A DNA stretch of 64,000 nt from positions 1 through 64,000 of the forward strand of contig NZ_MAQA01000018.1 in assembly GCF_001692445.1 (NCBI RefSeq), read 5' to 3'. The position numbers were made by a program, and so were the translations under genes. The number at the start of each line of letters is the position of its first letter. Positions within the stretch are counted from its first letter, which is position 1. Below, piece by piece: positions 26,662 to 35,471 of this stretch. This DNA is from Oerskovia enterophila. Lineage in GTDB: Bacteria; Actinomycetota; Actinomycetes; Actinomycetales; Cellulomonadaceae. The notes below the pieces were generated by a model. The model made no database searches and had not been told where the DNA came from. It saw only the letters and a program-made list of their open reading frames with translations.

Positions 26662-26809
26662 GCCAGCTCCTCATTGTTCGTTACGTATCGAAGACTCTTC
26701 GAAGGGGATGACCCCCGTCCGCGGACATCCCACCACGTGCCACTGACGCTGTCCTGGGGACGCGCAGCGCACCGGAGGTGCCACGAGGGAAGTCAGAAGT
26801 GCGGGGTGA

Positions 26810-27100
26810 TCAGCGAGCGTCGGTGCGCAGGACCTTCGTGCGCAGGACGACCTCGTTGAGGCCGAGCTGACGGTCCAGCTCCTTGGCCGTGTCCGACGTC
26901 GCGGTGAAGTCGACGACGGCGTAGATGCCCTCGGACTTCTTGTTGATCTCGAAGGACAGGCGGCGACGGCCCCAGATGTCCACCTTGTCGACAGTGCCAC
27001 CGTCGGTCTTGATGACCGTCAGGTACTTGTCGAGCGACGGAGCAACGGTGCGCTCCTCGATCTCGGGGTCGAGGATGATCATCAATTCGTACTGACGCAT
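26810..27100 (-). CDS. rpsF: 30S ribosomal protein S6
   Basis: A 96-residue S6, complete ([20 protein letters not shown] to VLRTDAR), first gene of the rpsF-ssb-rpsR-rplI operon. A strong GCAGGAGGTGGG ribosome binding site precedes the ATG at 27100, and a hairpin lies in its leader. S6 and S18 bind each other on the ribosome, which fits their being in one operon. Confidence 0.97.
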   Translation of the reverse strand: MRQYELMIILDPEIEERTVAPSLDKYLTVIKTDGGTVDKVDIWGRRRLSFEINKKSEGIYAVVDFTATSDTAKELDRQLGLNEVVLRTKVLRTDAR

Positions 27101-27130
27101 GCGGTTAACCCACCTCCTGCGGACTCAGCG

Positions 27131-27149
27131 GTCACGGTATCTCCGTGAC
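27131..27149 (-). promoter_or_regulatory. rpsF leader hairpin
   Basis: GTCACGG and CCGTGAC form a 7-bp stem with a 5-base loop, 31 bases before the rpsF start on the minus strand. In several bacteria an S6:S18 complex binds a hairpin in the rpsF leader to repress the operon. This stem is a candidate, but I did not identify the full known motif. Confidence 0.35.
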
Positions 27150-27271
27150 AGGAGGGTTGTGCGTCGCTGTGAGGTCACCGTGCTGATGGCAGCACAGATC
27201 GAGACACAGCAAGTTCCCAAGGTACCCGGTCGGGACCGGGCTCGGGAAATCTGTGGGGGTGACGTCGGTCG

Positions 27272-29683
27272 CTACCCGCCGTTGTTGCCGTTCCCGTTGC
27301 CGTTGCCCGGCCGGCCACCCTCCTCGGGTGGCGTGGTCGGAGGCGGCGTCGTGGGATCGGGCGTGGGCTTGGGATCTGGCCCCTTGGACAGGACCACCGT
27401 GACGGTCTTGCCCGTCTCGACCTGTTGGCCGGACCCACCGACCCGGAGCACCACGCCGGGGGCCACGTCAGCCGAGTACTCCTCGGTGAACGAGACCTTG
27501 AGCCCCATGCCCTCGAGCACGGCCTTGACGTCCGCCTTGGACCTTCCGGCCAGGTCGGTCGGGACCGTCACGGTGGTCGGCGCGACCGGCTCCTCCGGCT
27601 CGACCGGCTCCTCGAGGGCGGGCTCCGTGGGCTCCTCGCTCGGCGTCGGGGACGGTGCGACCTTCTTCATCGTGTACTCGGGGAAGTCCTGCACCTCGGC
27701 GTACTGCGGCAGCGCGAGGACGCCCTCCATGTAGGACGTCCAGGCGTCGACCGGCCAGGTTCCACCCGTGATCGACTTCTTGTAGTACTTGCCGAACGGG
27801 GTGATCTGCTCCTGGACCCCAGTTTCCTTGTTGTCCTGGTAGAGCCCGACGACCGTCGCCAGCTGCGGGACGTACCCCGCGAACCAGGCCGACTTGTTGT
27901 CGTTCGACGTACCGGTCTTGCCCGCGACGGGACGGTTCAACGCCTTGGCCGGGGCACCGGAGGCCCCCTTCGCCTCGACGACCTGGGTCATGGCGTAGGT
28001 CGTCGCGGCCATGACGTCAGCATCGAAGACCCGGTCGTTGCGGCCCGGTGGGTCGTAGGTCTCGGCGCCCGTGCCCAGCCGCTTGACCGACTGGACCACG
28101 TGCGGCGTCGACTCGAAGCCCTGCGCGGCGAACGTCGCGTAGGCGTGCGCGATGTCGATCGGGTGGACCGACGCGGTACCCAGCACGTTCGACGGGACGG
28201 CCTTGAGGTCCATGGTGTCCGCGGGGATCCCGGCCTTGACTGCCGCGTCGACCGTCGCCTGCGGGCCGACCTCCATGTTCAGGGCTGCGTAGACCGTGTT
28301 GACAGAGTTCGCGGTCGCGGTCGCCAGGTCGATCTGGCCGAAGGGCTGGTCGCCGAAGTTCTTGACTCCCTGGCCCTTGTCGTAGAAGCCGGGCACCTCC
28401 ACGTCGTTGTTGCCGTCGTACGTCGCCGACAGGTCGATTCCCTGCTCGAGGGCCGCGACGAGCGTGAACGGCTTGAACGTCGAGCCGGCCTGCGCCACAC
28501 CACGCGTCGCGGAGTTGTACTGGTCGCTGAGGAAGTCGCTGCCGCCGTAGACGGCCCGCACTGCACCGTCCGCCGGGTCGATCGAGACGATGGACGGCTT
28601 GAGCCATCCGGAAGCCGCATGGTCGCCCTCGCGCGGGATGCTCTCCGCGGTCGCGACCGCGAGGTCCTGCATGGTCTTGTCGATCGTCGTGACGATCGTG
28701 AAGCCCTTGGTGTCGAGGTCTCCGTCGCCGTAGCCGTTGGCCTCGAGCTCGCGCCTCACCAGGTCCAGGAGGTAGCCGGCCTGCCCACCCTTGGAGTTGG
28801 TCGCGGCCTTCTCCTTGATGTCGGCCGGGAAGGCCGCCTCGGCCTTCTCCGCCGCCGTGATGTGCCCGTCCTTGGCCATCCGGTTGATCACACGCTGCCA
28901 CTTCTCCTGCGTGATGTCGGGGTTGTTGGCCGGGTCGTAGACCGTCGGGTTGGGGATGATCGCGGTGATCATCGCCGCCTGGGAGATCGTGAGGTCCTTG
29001 GCCGAGACACCGAAGTACGCCTGCGCGGCGGCCTCGATCCCGTGCGCCCCGCGGCCGAAGTAGATCGTGTTGAGGTAGTTCCCCAGGATCTCCTCCTTGG
29101 GCTGCTCCTGCGTGAGCCGCAGCGCGAGCATCGCCTCCCGGAACTTCCCCACGTAGTCGGAGACCGTCGCGCCGGCGTAGTAGCGCTCTGCGTACTGCTG
29201 GGTGATGGTCGAGGCGCCCTGGGTGCTCCCGCCCTTGAGGTTGTTCACCATCGCGCGAGCGATGCCCTTGAGGTCGATCCCCGAGTTCGTCCAGAACGAG
29301 CTGTCCTCGGACGCGACCACGGAGTTGCCGACGTAGTCCGGGAGCGTGGCGTAGTCGACGATGACACGGTTCTCCTCCTGGAAGGTCCCGATCTCCGTGA
29401 CGCCGTCGGCGTAGTACACCGTCGTCTTCTGGTTCTGCACCGCATAGGCGGGGTCCTTGGGGACCGAGGTCGTCGCGTAGGCGGCGATGACGATGCCGGC
29501 GACCAGCGCGGTCCCGGTGAGGAAGGTCCCGAGCAGCACGCGCCAGGACGGCAGCCAGCGACGGAAGCTCTTGACGTGGGAACGGGGGTAGTTGAAGAAG
29601 CGGCGCTTGCGCGCCGAGGTGCCCGTGCGCGCCGTGCTGCCGGCACGCGCCGTGCCCTTCGTCTGCCTCGCGGAGCTCGCCAC
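27272..29683 (-). CDS. Class A penicillin-binding protein with PASTA domain
   Basis: An 803-residue bifunctional peptidoglycan synthase (PonA type). It has a cytoplasmic basic tail, one membrane helix at about residues 48-70, a glycosyltransferase-51 domain with SEDSSFWTNSGIDLKG and GASTITQQYAERYY, and a transpeptidase with STFKPF (active Ser), SVN and KTGTS. One PASTA domain near 680-745 is followed by a Pro/Thr tail ending in an Asn/Gly repeat. It acts outside the membrane in cell-wall growth. GTG start at 29683 behind AGGAAGGTGAA. The order ponA, padR, ino1 is also known near mycobacterial origins. Confidence 0.93.
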   Translation of the reverse strand: MASSARQTKGTARAGSTARTGTSARKRRFFNYPRSHVKSFRRWLPSWRVLLGTFLTGTALVAGIVIAAYATTSVPKDPAYAVQNQKTTVYYADGVTEIGTFQEENRVIVDYATLPDYVGNSVVASEDSSFWTNSGIDLKGIARAMVNNLKGGSTQGASTITQQYAERYYAGATVSDYVGKFREAMLALRLTQEQPKEEILGNYLNTIYFGRGAHGIEAAAQAYFGVSAKDLTISQAAMITAIIPNPTVYDPANNPDITQEKWQRVINRMAKDGHITAAEKAEAAFPADIKEKAATNSKGGQAGYLLDLVRRELEANGYGDGDLDTKGFTIVTTIDKTMQDLAVATAESIPREGDHAASGWLKPSIVSIDPADGAVRAVYGGSDFLSDQYNSATRGVAQAGSTFKPFTLVAALEQGIDLSATYDGNNDVEVPGFYDKGQGVKNFGDQPFGQIDLATATANSVNTVYAALNMEVGPQATVDAAVKAGIPADTMDLKAVPSNVLGTASVHPIDIAHAYATFAAQGFESTPHVVQSVKRLGTGAETYDPPGRNDRVFDADVMAATTYAMTQVVEAKGASGAPAKALNRPVAGKTGTSNDNKSAWFAGYVPQLATVVGLYQDNKETGVQEQITPFGKYYKKSITGGTWPVDAWTSYMEGVLALPQYAEVQDFPEYTMKKVAPSPTPSEEPTEPALEEPVEPEEPVAPTTVTVPTDLAGRSKADVKAVLEGMGLKVSFTEEYSADVAPGVVLRVGGSGQQVETGKTVTVVLSKGPDPKPTPDPTTPPPTTPPEEGGRPGNGNGNGNNGG

Positions 29684-29930
29684 GGTTCACCTTCCTCTGG
29701 GGGTCTGTACCGGTCAGGACCTGTTCCGCACCGCTGCCCGGGAGAGGGCGCGCCAGGCGCAGAGCATGCATCAGACCACCCTGAACAATAGGGCGTCCTC
29801 CCGTGAGGACAAGGCCCTCCGGGGCCTGGTCCGCCATTGTTTCGCCACAGCCACGCCGCAGGTCCCCCAGTCCTTCACATCTGCTCGAGGGCGTGACATA
29901 TTGCGCGCCACCGCGAATCCACCTAACCTG

Positions 29931-29955
29931 TCGATGTATCGACTCGATACATCGA
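29931..29955. promoter_or_regulatory. 25-bp perfect palindrome upstream of padR (probable operator)
   Basis: TCGATGTATCGA and TCGATACATCGA flank a single C, a perfect 12-1-12 inverted repeat, 60 bases before the padR start. Its AT content is much higher than the surroundings. PadR proteins bind palindromes of this kind in their own promoters, so this is the likely operator for autoregulation. The 332-base gap (29684-30015) otherwise holds the divergent PBP and padR promoters. Confidence 0.7.
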
Positions 29956-30015
29956 GTAGTCGAACCATGCCCGATCCGCCCTCCGCGGTGACAGCCGGAC
30001 CGAGGAGGAGGTGTC

Positions 30016-30624
30016 ATGGCACGCAGCCGTTCCGACGTGCTGGAGACCGCGATCCTCGGCCTCCTGAACGAGTCCCCGCTCCACGGGTACGAGCTCCGCA
30101 AGCGGCTCAACCTGCTGCTCGGGTCGTTCCGGGCGTTCTCCTACGGTTCGCTCTACCCGGCGCTCAAGGCGATGGTCACGCACGGCTACATCGTCGGTAC
30201 CGAGTCACCCACCACCCCTCCCCACGCGTTGTCGGGCAAGCGGGCACGCATCGTGTACCAGCTGACCGCCGAGGGCAAGGAACGTCTTCAGACGGTCCTC
30301 GCAACCTCGGGACCGGCGGCCTGGGAGGACGAGAGCTTCGACGTCCGGTTCGCGTTCTTCGCGCAGACCGACGCCGAGACCCGGCTCCGCATCCTCGAGG
30401 GCCGGCGCAGCCGGCTCACCGAGAGGTTGGAGTCGGTCAAGGAGTCCGCCGCGCGCACACGTGAACGGCTGGACGAATACACCCTCGAGCTGCAGCGTCA
30501 CGGCCTGGAACAGGTCGAGCGTGAGGTTCGGTGGCTCGACGGACTGATCACGACCGAGCGCGACCGTCGTCGCACCCGGCCGTCGAGCGGCCCTGAGAAC
30601 CGTCACGGGCAAGACAACCACTAA
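30016..30624 (+). CDS. PadR family transcriptional regulator
   Basis: A 202-residue PadR-type regulator: winged helix at about residues 1-90 (ETAILGLLNESPLHGYELRK) and a helical dimerisation domain (ERLESVKESAARTRERLDEY). A GAGGAGGAGG ribosome binding site precedes the ATG at 30016. It is 52 bases upstream of ino1 in the same direction and has a 25-bp palindrome in its promoter, so it probably controls itself and ino1. Confidence 0.9.
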   Translation: MARSRSDVLETAILGLLNESPLHGYELRKRLNLLLGSFRAFSYGSLYPALKAMVTHGYIVGTESPTTPPHALSGKRARIVYQLTAEGKERLQTVLATSGPAAWEDESFDVRFAFFAQTDAETRLRILEGRRSRLTERLESVKESAARTRERLDEYTLELQRHGLEQVEREVRWLDGLITTERDRRRTRPSSGPENRHGQDNH

Positions 30625-30676
30625 CTACGAAGCCGTCGGCGCGCAGCGCCCCCGGCACTGACAGCAAGGAGCGAGG

Positions 30677-31768
30677 ATGTCCTCCATCCGCGTCGCCATC
30701 GTTGGCGTCGGAAACTGCGCATCTTCCCTGGTCCAGGGCGTGCACTACTACCGCGATGCTGACCCGAGCAGCACCGTGCCCGGACTGATGCACGTGCAGT
30801 TCGGTGACTACCACGTGTCCGACCTGGAGTTCGTCGCCGCTTTCGACGTCGACGCCAAGAAGGTCGGCTTCGACCTCTCGGAGGCCATCCACGCCTCGGA
30901 GAACAACACCATCAAGATCGCCGACGTCCCGCCGCTGGGCGTGCCCGTCCAGCGCGGTGTGACGAACGACGGTCTCGGCAAGTACTACCGCGAGACCATC
31001 GAGGAGTCGGACGCCGAGCCGGTCGACATCGTCGCCGCGCTCAAGGAGTCGGGCGCGGACGTGCTCGTCTGCTACCTGCCCGTCGGGTCGGAGATCGCCG
31101 CGAAGTACTACGCGCAGTGCGCGATCGACGCAGGTGTCGCGTTCGTCAACGCCCTGCCGGTCTTCATCGCGTCGGACCCCGAGTGGGCTGCGAAGTTCGA
31201 GGCCGCGGGCGTCCCGATCGTGGGCGACGACATCAAGTCGCAGGTCGGCGCGACCATCACGCACCGCGTGCTCGCGAAGCTCTTCGAGGACCGCGGCGTG
31301 GTCCTGGACCGCACGTACCAGCTGAACGTCGGTGGCAACATGGACTTCAAGAACATGCTGGAGCGCACGCGCCTCGAGTCCAAGAAGATCTCGAAGACGC
31401 AGGCCGTGACGTCGAACCTCGAGGGTCCCCTCGGTGGCAAGACCGAGGACCGCAACGTCCACATCGGCCCGTCGGACTACGTCGCGTGGCTCGACGACCG
31501 CAAGTGGGCGTACGTCCGCCTCGAGGGTCGCGCGTTCGGCGAGGTGCCCCTGAACCTGGAGTACAAGCTCGAGGTCTGGGACTCCCCCAACTCGGCCGGC
31601 ATCATCATCGACGCCGTCCGCGCTGCGAAGATCGCCAAGGACCGTGGCGTCGGTGGCCCGATCCTCTCGGCGTCGACGTACTTCATGAAGTCCCCGCCGG
31701 TCCAGATGGAGGACACGAAGGGCCGTGCGGCTCTGGAGGCCTTCATCTCCGGCGAGAACGAGCGCTGA
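30677..31768 (+). CDS. ino1: Inositol-3-phosphate synthase
   Basis: A 363-residue actinobacterial myo-inositol-1-phosphate synthase, which converts glucose-6-phosphate to inositol-3-phosphate using NAD. The Rossmann motif [16 protein letters not shown] is at residues 7-22. [13 protein letters not shown] (about 216-228) and [14 protein letters not shown] are in the catalytic region. The product feeds phosphatidylinositol and mycothiol synthesis. AAGGAGCGAGG precedes the ATG. Its stop codon lies inside the first unit of a tandem repeat. Confidence 0.95.
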   Translation: MSSIRVAIVGVGNCASSLVQGVHYYRDADPSSTVPGLMHVQFGDYHVSDLEFVAAFDVDAKKVGFDLSEAIHASENNTIKIADVPPLGVPVQRGVTNDGLGKYYRETIEESDAEPVDIVAALKESGADVLVCYLPVGSEIAAKYYAQCAIDAGVAFVNALPVFIASDPEWAAKFEAAGVPIVGDDIKSQVGATITHRVLAKLFEDRGVVLDRTYQLNVGGNMDFKNMLERTRLESKKISKTQAVTSNLEGPLGGKTEDRNVHIGPSDYVAWLDDRKWAYVRLEGRAFGEVPLNLEYKLEVWDSPNSAGIIIDAVRAAKIAKDRGVGGPILSASTYFMKSPPVQMEDTKGRAALEAFISGENER

Positions 31769-31884
31769 TCCGTAGCGAGCTTGCGAGTGCAGGACCAGCG
31801 CGACCAGAAGTACCTGCGCTGATCCGTAGCGAGCCTGCGAGTGCAGGACCAGCGCGACCAGAAGTACCTGCGCTGATCCGTAGC
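31762..31884 (+). repeat. 54-bp tandem repeat after ino1 (two full copies, one partial)
   Basis: Units at 31762-31815 and 31816-31869 differ by one base; a third, partial copy of 15 bases starts at 31870. The first unit begins within the last ino1 codons and contains its stop. Each unit has arms GCGCTGATCC and GGACCAGCGC, which can pair (one G-U) into a hairpin, so the ino1 message would end in two similar stem-loops. Confidence 0.85.
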
Positions 31885-31896
31885 ACCCGCCGAGTT

Positions 31897-32084
31897 GTCA
31901 GAACCAGGCCGGGCGATACCCCGTCCTCCTTCTGACGACCGAGCGAAGAGGGTCCGGAACCTGAGGGTTCCGGACCCTCTTCGCATGCCCGACGGCGGAG
32001 CGCACCACCACCCCGTTCGGCCCCGGCAACCCGTCGGCTGAGCTGTCAGAACCAGCCCGGGCTGTACCCCGCCCTGCTTCTGAC
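31897..32084. repeat. Pair of 40-bp elements bounded by GTCAGAA/TTCTGAC
   Basis: Copies at 31897-31936 and 32045-32084 are the same length and agree at 35 of 40 bases. Each starts with GTCAGAA and ends with TTCTGAC, a 7-bp inverted repeat. They bracket the terminator at 31943-31984. The form suggests a small dispersed repeat or a paired binding site. The 397-base gap between ino1 and the next gene holds these, the tandem repeat, the terminator and the next promoter. Confidence 0.65.
31943..31984 (+). terminator. Strong hairpin terminator after ino1
   Basis: A perfect 19-bp stem (31943-31961 with 31966-31984) and a 4-base TGAG loop, about 175 bases after the ino1 stop. It is among the longest perfect hairpins in the window and ends the padR-ino1 unit. 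Confidence 0.85.
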
Positions 32085-32165
32085 AACCCCCGAGCCTCGG
32101 GGGGAGGACCGCCGTCGGGCCGTCCCGGGGCGAGGTCCGCTCCCACCACCGCATACCCTGAACCG

Positions 32166-33488
32166 GTGGGTGTGATCTCGGAACTCGGCGTCCTGCTTCG
32201 GCTGCGCGACTTCAGGAAGCTCTTCGCCGTCCGGCTGGTCAGCCAGGCGGGCGACGGCATGTTCCAGGTCGGGTTGGCGTCGCTCCTCTTCTTCTCCCCG
32301 GAGTCCCAGGGCACGGCGGCGTCGATCGCCGCGGCGTTCGCGGTGATGCTGGCCCCGTTCACGATCGTGGGGCCGTTCGCGGGGGTCTTCCTGGACCGGT
32401 GGAGCCGGCGCCAGGTGCTGGTGTGGGGCAACGCGGTGCGCGTGGTCCTGACGGCGGCCACGGCGGTCCTCATGCTGACGTCGGGCGTGACGCCGTGGAT
32501 CTACGTCCTGGCGCTCGCGACGCTCTCGGTCAACCGGTTCCTGCTCGCGGGCCTGTCGGCGGGCCTGCCGCGGGTGGTCGACGGCCCGCTGCTGCTCACG
32601 GCGAACTCCCTGACCCCGTCCCTCGGTGCCGCGGCGGCCTTCGTCGGTGGGGGCATCGGCTTCCTGCTGAGCCTGTTGTTCGAGCCGGGTCGTGTGAAGG
32701 ACTCGGTCGCGCTGATGTGCGCGGCGCTCGTGTTCGGGGCGGCGTCGGCGCTCGCGCTGCGCATGTCGCGCGGGCTGCTGGGGCCGGACGAGCCGGCAGA
32801 GGCCGCGATCACGACCGAGATCGCGAAGGTCGCGCGCGGCCTCGCGGACGGCGCACGCTATCTCGCGGCGCGGCGCACGCCGGGTCAGGCCCTCATGGTC
32901 ATGGCGACGCACCGCTTCCTGTACGGGGTCACGTTCATCGCGTCGATCCTCATCTCGCGCAACCTGCTGTCGGACCCGGGCAACGCGAACGCGGGTCTGG
33001 CGACGTTCGCGACCGTCGTGGGGCTCACGGGGGTCGGTGGCGCTCTCGCCGTCGTGCTGACCCCTACCCTGTCCCGCTACACGGGGCCGCACCTGTGGAT
33101 CGCGCTCATGCTGGGCCTGGCCTCGGCGAGCCAGCTCCTGCTCGTCACGACGCCGTCGCGCACGGTCGTGTACGCGGGGGCGCTGCTGCTGGGGCTCGCT
33201 GCGCAGGCGACCAAGATCGCGGTGGACACGATCGTCCAGCGTGACACCGCGGACGCCTTCCGGGGCCGGGCCTTCGCGTTCTACGACGTCCTGTACAACG
33301 CGGCGTTCGTGGGGGCGGCGGCCCTGGCCGCGTTCACGCTCCCGGACACGGGCTACTCGCGTCCGGTCTTCGTGGTCCTCGCGCTCGCGTACGCGGCAGC
33401 GGCGGTGGTCTTCGGCCGGTTCGGAGCACGCCGCCCGGCGGAGCCCGACGGCGCCGCTCACCTCCCGCGCGCGGCCGTCGGCGAGTAG
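32166..33488 (+). CDS. MFS transporter, MFS_3-like
   Basis: A 440-residue major-facilitator protein with about 12 helices. VRLVSQAGDGMFQVGLASLL and GPFAGVFLDRWSRRQVLVWG (the helix 2-3 loop motif) near the N-terminus are typical of the exporter-like MFS_3 subgroup. The GTG at 32166 lies 6 bases after TACCCT (32154-32159), so it is probably leaderless. Substrate unknown. Confidence 0.85.
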   Translation: MGVISELGVLLRLRDFRKLFAVRLVSQAGDGMFQVGLASLLFFSPESQGTAASIAAAFAVMLAPFTIVGPFAGVFLDRWSRRQVLVWGNAVRVVLTAATAVLMLTSGVTPWIYVLALATLSVNRFLLAGLSAGLPRVVDGPLLLTANSLTPSLGAAAAFVGGGIGFLLSLLFEPGRVKDSVALMCAALVFGAASALALRMSRGLLGPDEPAEAAITTEIAKVARGLADGARYLAARRTPGQALMVMATHRFLYGVTFIASILISRNLLSDPGNANAGLATFATVVGLTGVGGALAVVLTPTLSRYTGPHLWIALMLGLASASQLLLVTTPSRTVVYAGALLLGLAAQATKIAVDTIVQRDTADAFRGRAFAFYDVLYNAAFVGAAALAAFTLPDTGYSRPVFVVLALAYAAAAVVFGRFGARRPAEPDGAAHLPRAAVGE

Positions 33489-33765
33489 CGCGTGGGGTGA
33501 GGTCGCTCACCCCGGATCCCTGCCCGCGCGGACGCGTGCCGTGAGACCGGCGCCGTGCCGGGCCTCGCGACCCGGTCGGCGTCGTCGTCGGAGGACGACC
33601 GATGAGTCCTGCCCGGAAAAGGAGTCGTCAGGGTCGCGGGGAATAACTCAGGATGGTTGAGCGTCGTTTCTCGTAGGGCGTACGACTTCTCGACCCGACG
33701 CTCCCCACCTCCCTCGCTGTGCTCCCCCGGGCCGCGCGGGCGCGCACCGACCCCACAGGAGAGCC

Positions 33766-35301
33766 ATGCAGGTACCTCAGAGCACCGCCCCGTCCTTACC
33801 CACCTCCGACAAGCTCTCGCGCGAGAACTTCCTCGTGATCGCGCTGCTGCTCGTCTCGGCGTCGGTCGTCATCCTCAACGAGACGACCATGGGCGTCGCC
33901 CTGCCGCACCTCATGGCGGAGATGCACATCTCCGCGACCACGGGCCAGTGGCTCACGACGGCCTTCATGCTCACCATGGCGATCGTCATCCCCGCGACCG
34001 GCTTCCTGCTGCAGCGCCTGGGGACCCGTGGCGCGTTCCTGCTCGCCATGTCGCTGTTCAGCACGGGCACGGCCCTCGCGGCGTTCGCGCCCGGCTTCGG
34101 CTGGCTGCTCGGCGCGCGCGTGGTGCAGGCCTCGGGCACCGCGATCATGATGCCCCTGCTCATGACGACCATCATGACGCTCGTCCCCCCGACGGCCCGT
34201 GGCCGGATCATGGGCAACGTCGCGATCGTCATGGCGGCCGCTCCCGCCCTGGGTCCCACGCTGTCCGGGCTGATCCTCGACACCCTGAGCTGGCGCTGGA
34301 TCTTCGGTCTGGTCCTGCCGGTCGCCCTCGTGGCGCTCGTCGTCGGCGCGAAGTACGTCAAGGACTCGGCCGACCGGACGCACACGCGCCTCGACCCGCT
34401 CTCGCTCGTCCTCGCGGCCCTCGCGTTCGGCGGTCTGGTCTACGGCCTGTCCAACCTGGGTGAGGCCGCGCGCGCCACGCCCGTCGTCCCCGTGTGGATC
34501 CCGCTCGTCGTCGGGCCCGTGTTCCTGGTCCTGTTCGTCGCGCGTCAGCTCGTCCTCCAGCGTCGCGACGCGGCGCTGCTCGACCTGCGCGTCTTCTCCT
34601 CGCGCGGCTTCACGGTGTCGCTCGGGATCATGGCGGTCAGCATGATCGCGCTGTTCGGCTCGATCATCCTGCTGCCGCTGTACCTGCAGAACTCGCTGGG
34701 CATGGACCCCTTGTACACGGGGCTGCTCGTGCTGCCGGGTGGTCTGCTCATGGGTCTGCTGGGTCCGACGGTCGGGCGCCTGTACGACCGCGTCGGCCCG
34801 CGTCCCCTGGTCCTGCCCGGCCTGGTGGCGGTCACGGTGTCGCTCGCCGCGCTGTCGACCGTGGGCGCGAGCACGTCGCCCTGGTTCGTCCTGGGCGCGC
34901 ACGTCGTGCTCAGCCTGGGCCTCGCGTTCGTGTTCACGCCGCTGTTCACGGGGGCGCTCTCGGCGCTCAAGCCGTCGCTGTACTCGCACGGCAGCGCGAT
35001 GATCGGCACGGTCCAGCAGCTCGCGGGTGCGGCCGGGACGGCGCTGTTCGTCGCGGTCATGACGTCGCGCTCGGTCGCGCTGGCCGCTGAGGGCGCGAGC
35101 GAGCAGGTCGCCCTCGCGGAGGGCGTGAGCTCGGCGTTCGTCTGGGGAGCGGCGGTCACGCTGGTCGCGGTCGCGCTGACGTTCCTGCTGCGCAGGCCGG
35201 CAGCGGTCGAGACGTCCCCCGTCCTGCCCGACGCCGTCGCGTCAGCCACGCTCGACGCTCCCGTCCTCGAGAGCGTCGGGGAGGCGCCCGAGCGCCGCTG
35301 A
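33766..35301 (+). CDS. MFS multidrug exporter, DHA2 (EmrB/QacA) family
   Basis: A 511-residue drug:H+ antiporter with about 14 helices. NETTMGVALPHLMAEMHIS matches the start of DHA2 proteins. The helix 2-3 loop is GFLLQRLGTRGAFLLAMSLF, and GWLLGARVVQASGTAIMMPL and AAAPALGPTLSGLILDTLSW are the motif B and C regions. An AGGAGAG ribosome binding site precedes the ATG at 33766. The 277-base gap before it shows no other gene. It ends in a terminator. Confidence 0.9.
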   Translation: MQVPQSTAPSLPTSDKLSRENFLVIALLLVSASVVILNETTMGVALPHLMAEMHISATTGQWLTTAFMLTMAIVIPATGFLLQRLGTRGAFLLAMSLFSTGTALAAFAPGFGWLLGARVVQASGTAIMMPLLMTTIMTLVPPTARGRIMGNVAIVMAAAPALGPTLSGLILDTLSWRWIFGLVLPVALVALVVGAKYVKDSADRTHTRLDPLSLVLAALAFGGLVYGLSNLGEAARATPVVPVWIPLVVGPVFLVLFVARQLVLQRRDAALLDLRVFSSRGFTVSLGIMAVSMIALFGSIILLPLYLQNSLGMDPLYTGLLVLPGGLLMGLLGPTVGRLYDRVGPRPLVLPGLVAVTVSLAALSTVGASTSPWFVLGAHVVLSLGLAFVFTPLFTGALSALKPSLYSHGSAMIGTVQQLAGAAGTALFVAVMTSRSVALAAEGASEQVALAEGVSSAFVWGAAVTLVAVALTFLLRRPAAVETSPVLPDAVASATLDAPVLESVGEAPERR

Positions 35302-35343
35302 CGCGGCCGACCGGGGCGGAGCCGCGCACGAGCAGAAGGACGC

Positions 35344-35377
35344 ACGAAGGGCGGGCACCGAGGTGCCCGCCCTTCGT
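35344..35377. terminator. Hairpin terminator between DHA2 exporter and cca
   Basis: A 16-bp perfect inverted repeat (35344-35359 with 35362-35377) with a 2-base centre, 42 bases after the exporter stop and 95 bases before the end of the convergent cca gene. Confidence 0.75.
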
Positions 35378-35471
35378 CGTGCCCGGCGTGCGTGGTGGTC
35401 CGAGGTCGACCGGCCGACCGCGGGAGCCGACCAGCACCGCGTCCGGCGTCAGCCGGCGGCCCGGCTCGCGC

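Noticed and set aside
31762-31884. CRISPR-like array
   Set aside because: Units are contiguous without spacers and there are no cas genes.
31768-31935. Repeat-encoded peptide ALIRSEPASAGPARPEVP as a real coding repeat
   Set aside because: It is in a frame different from ino1 and has no start of its own; the repeat is better read as non-coding.
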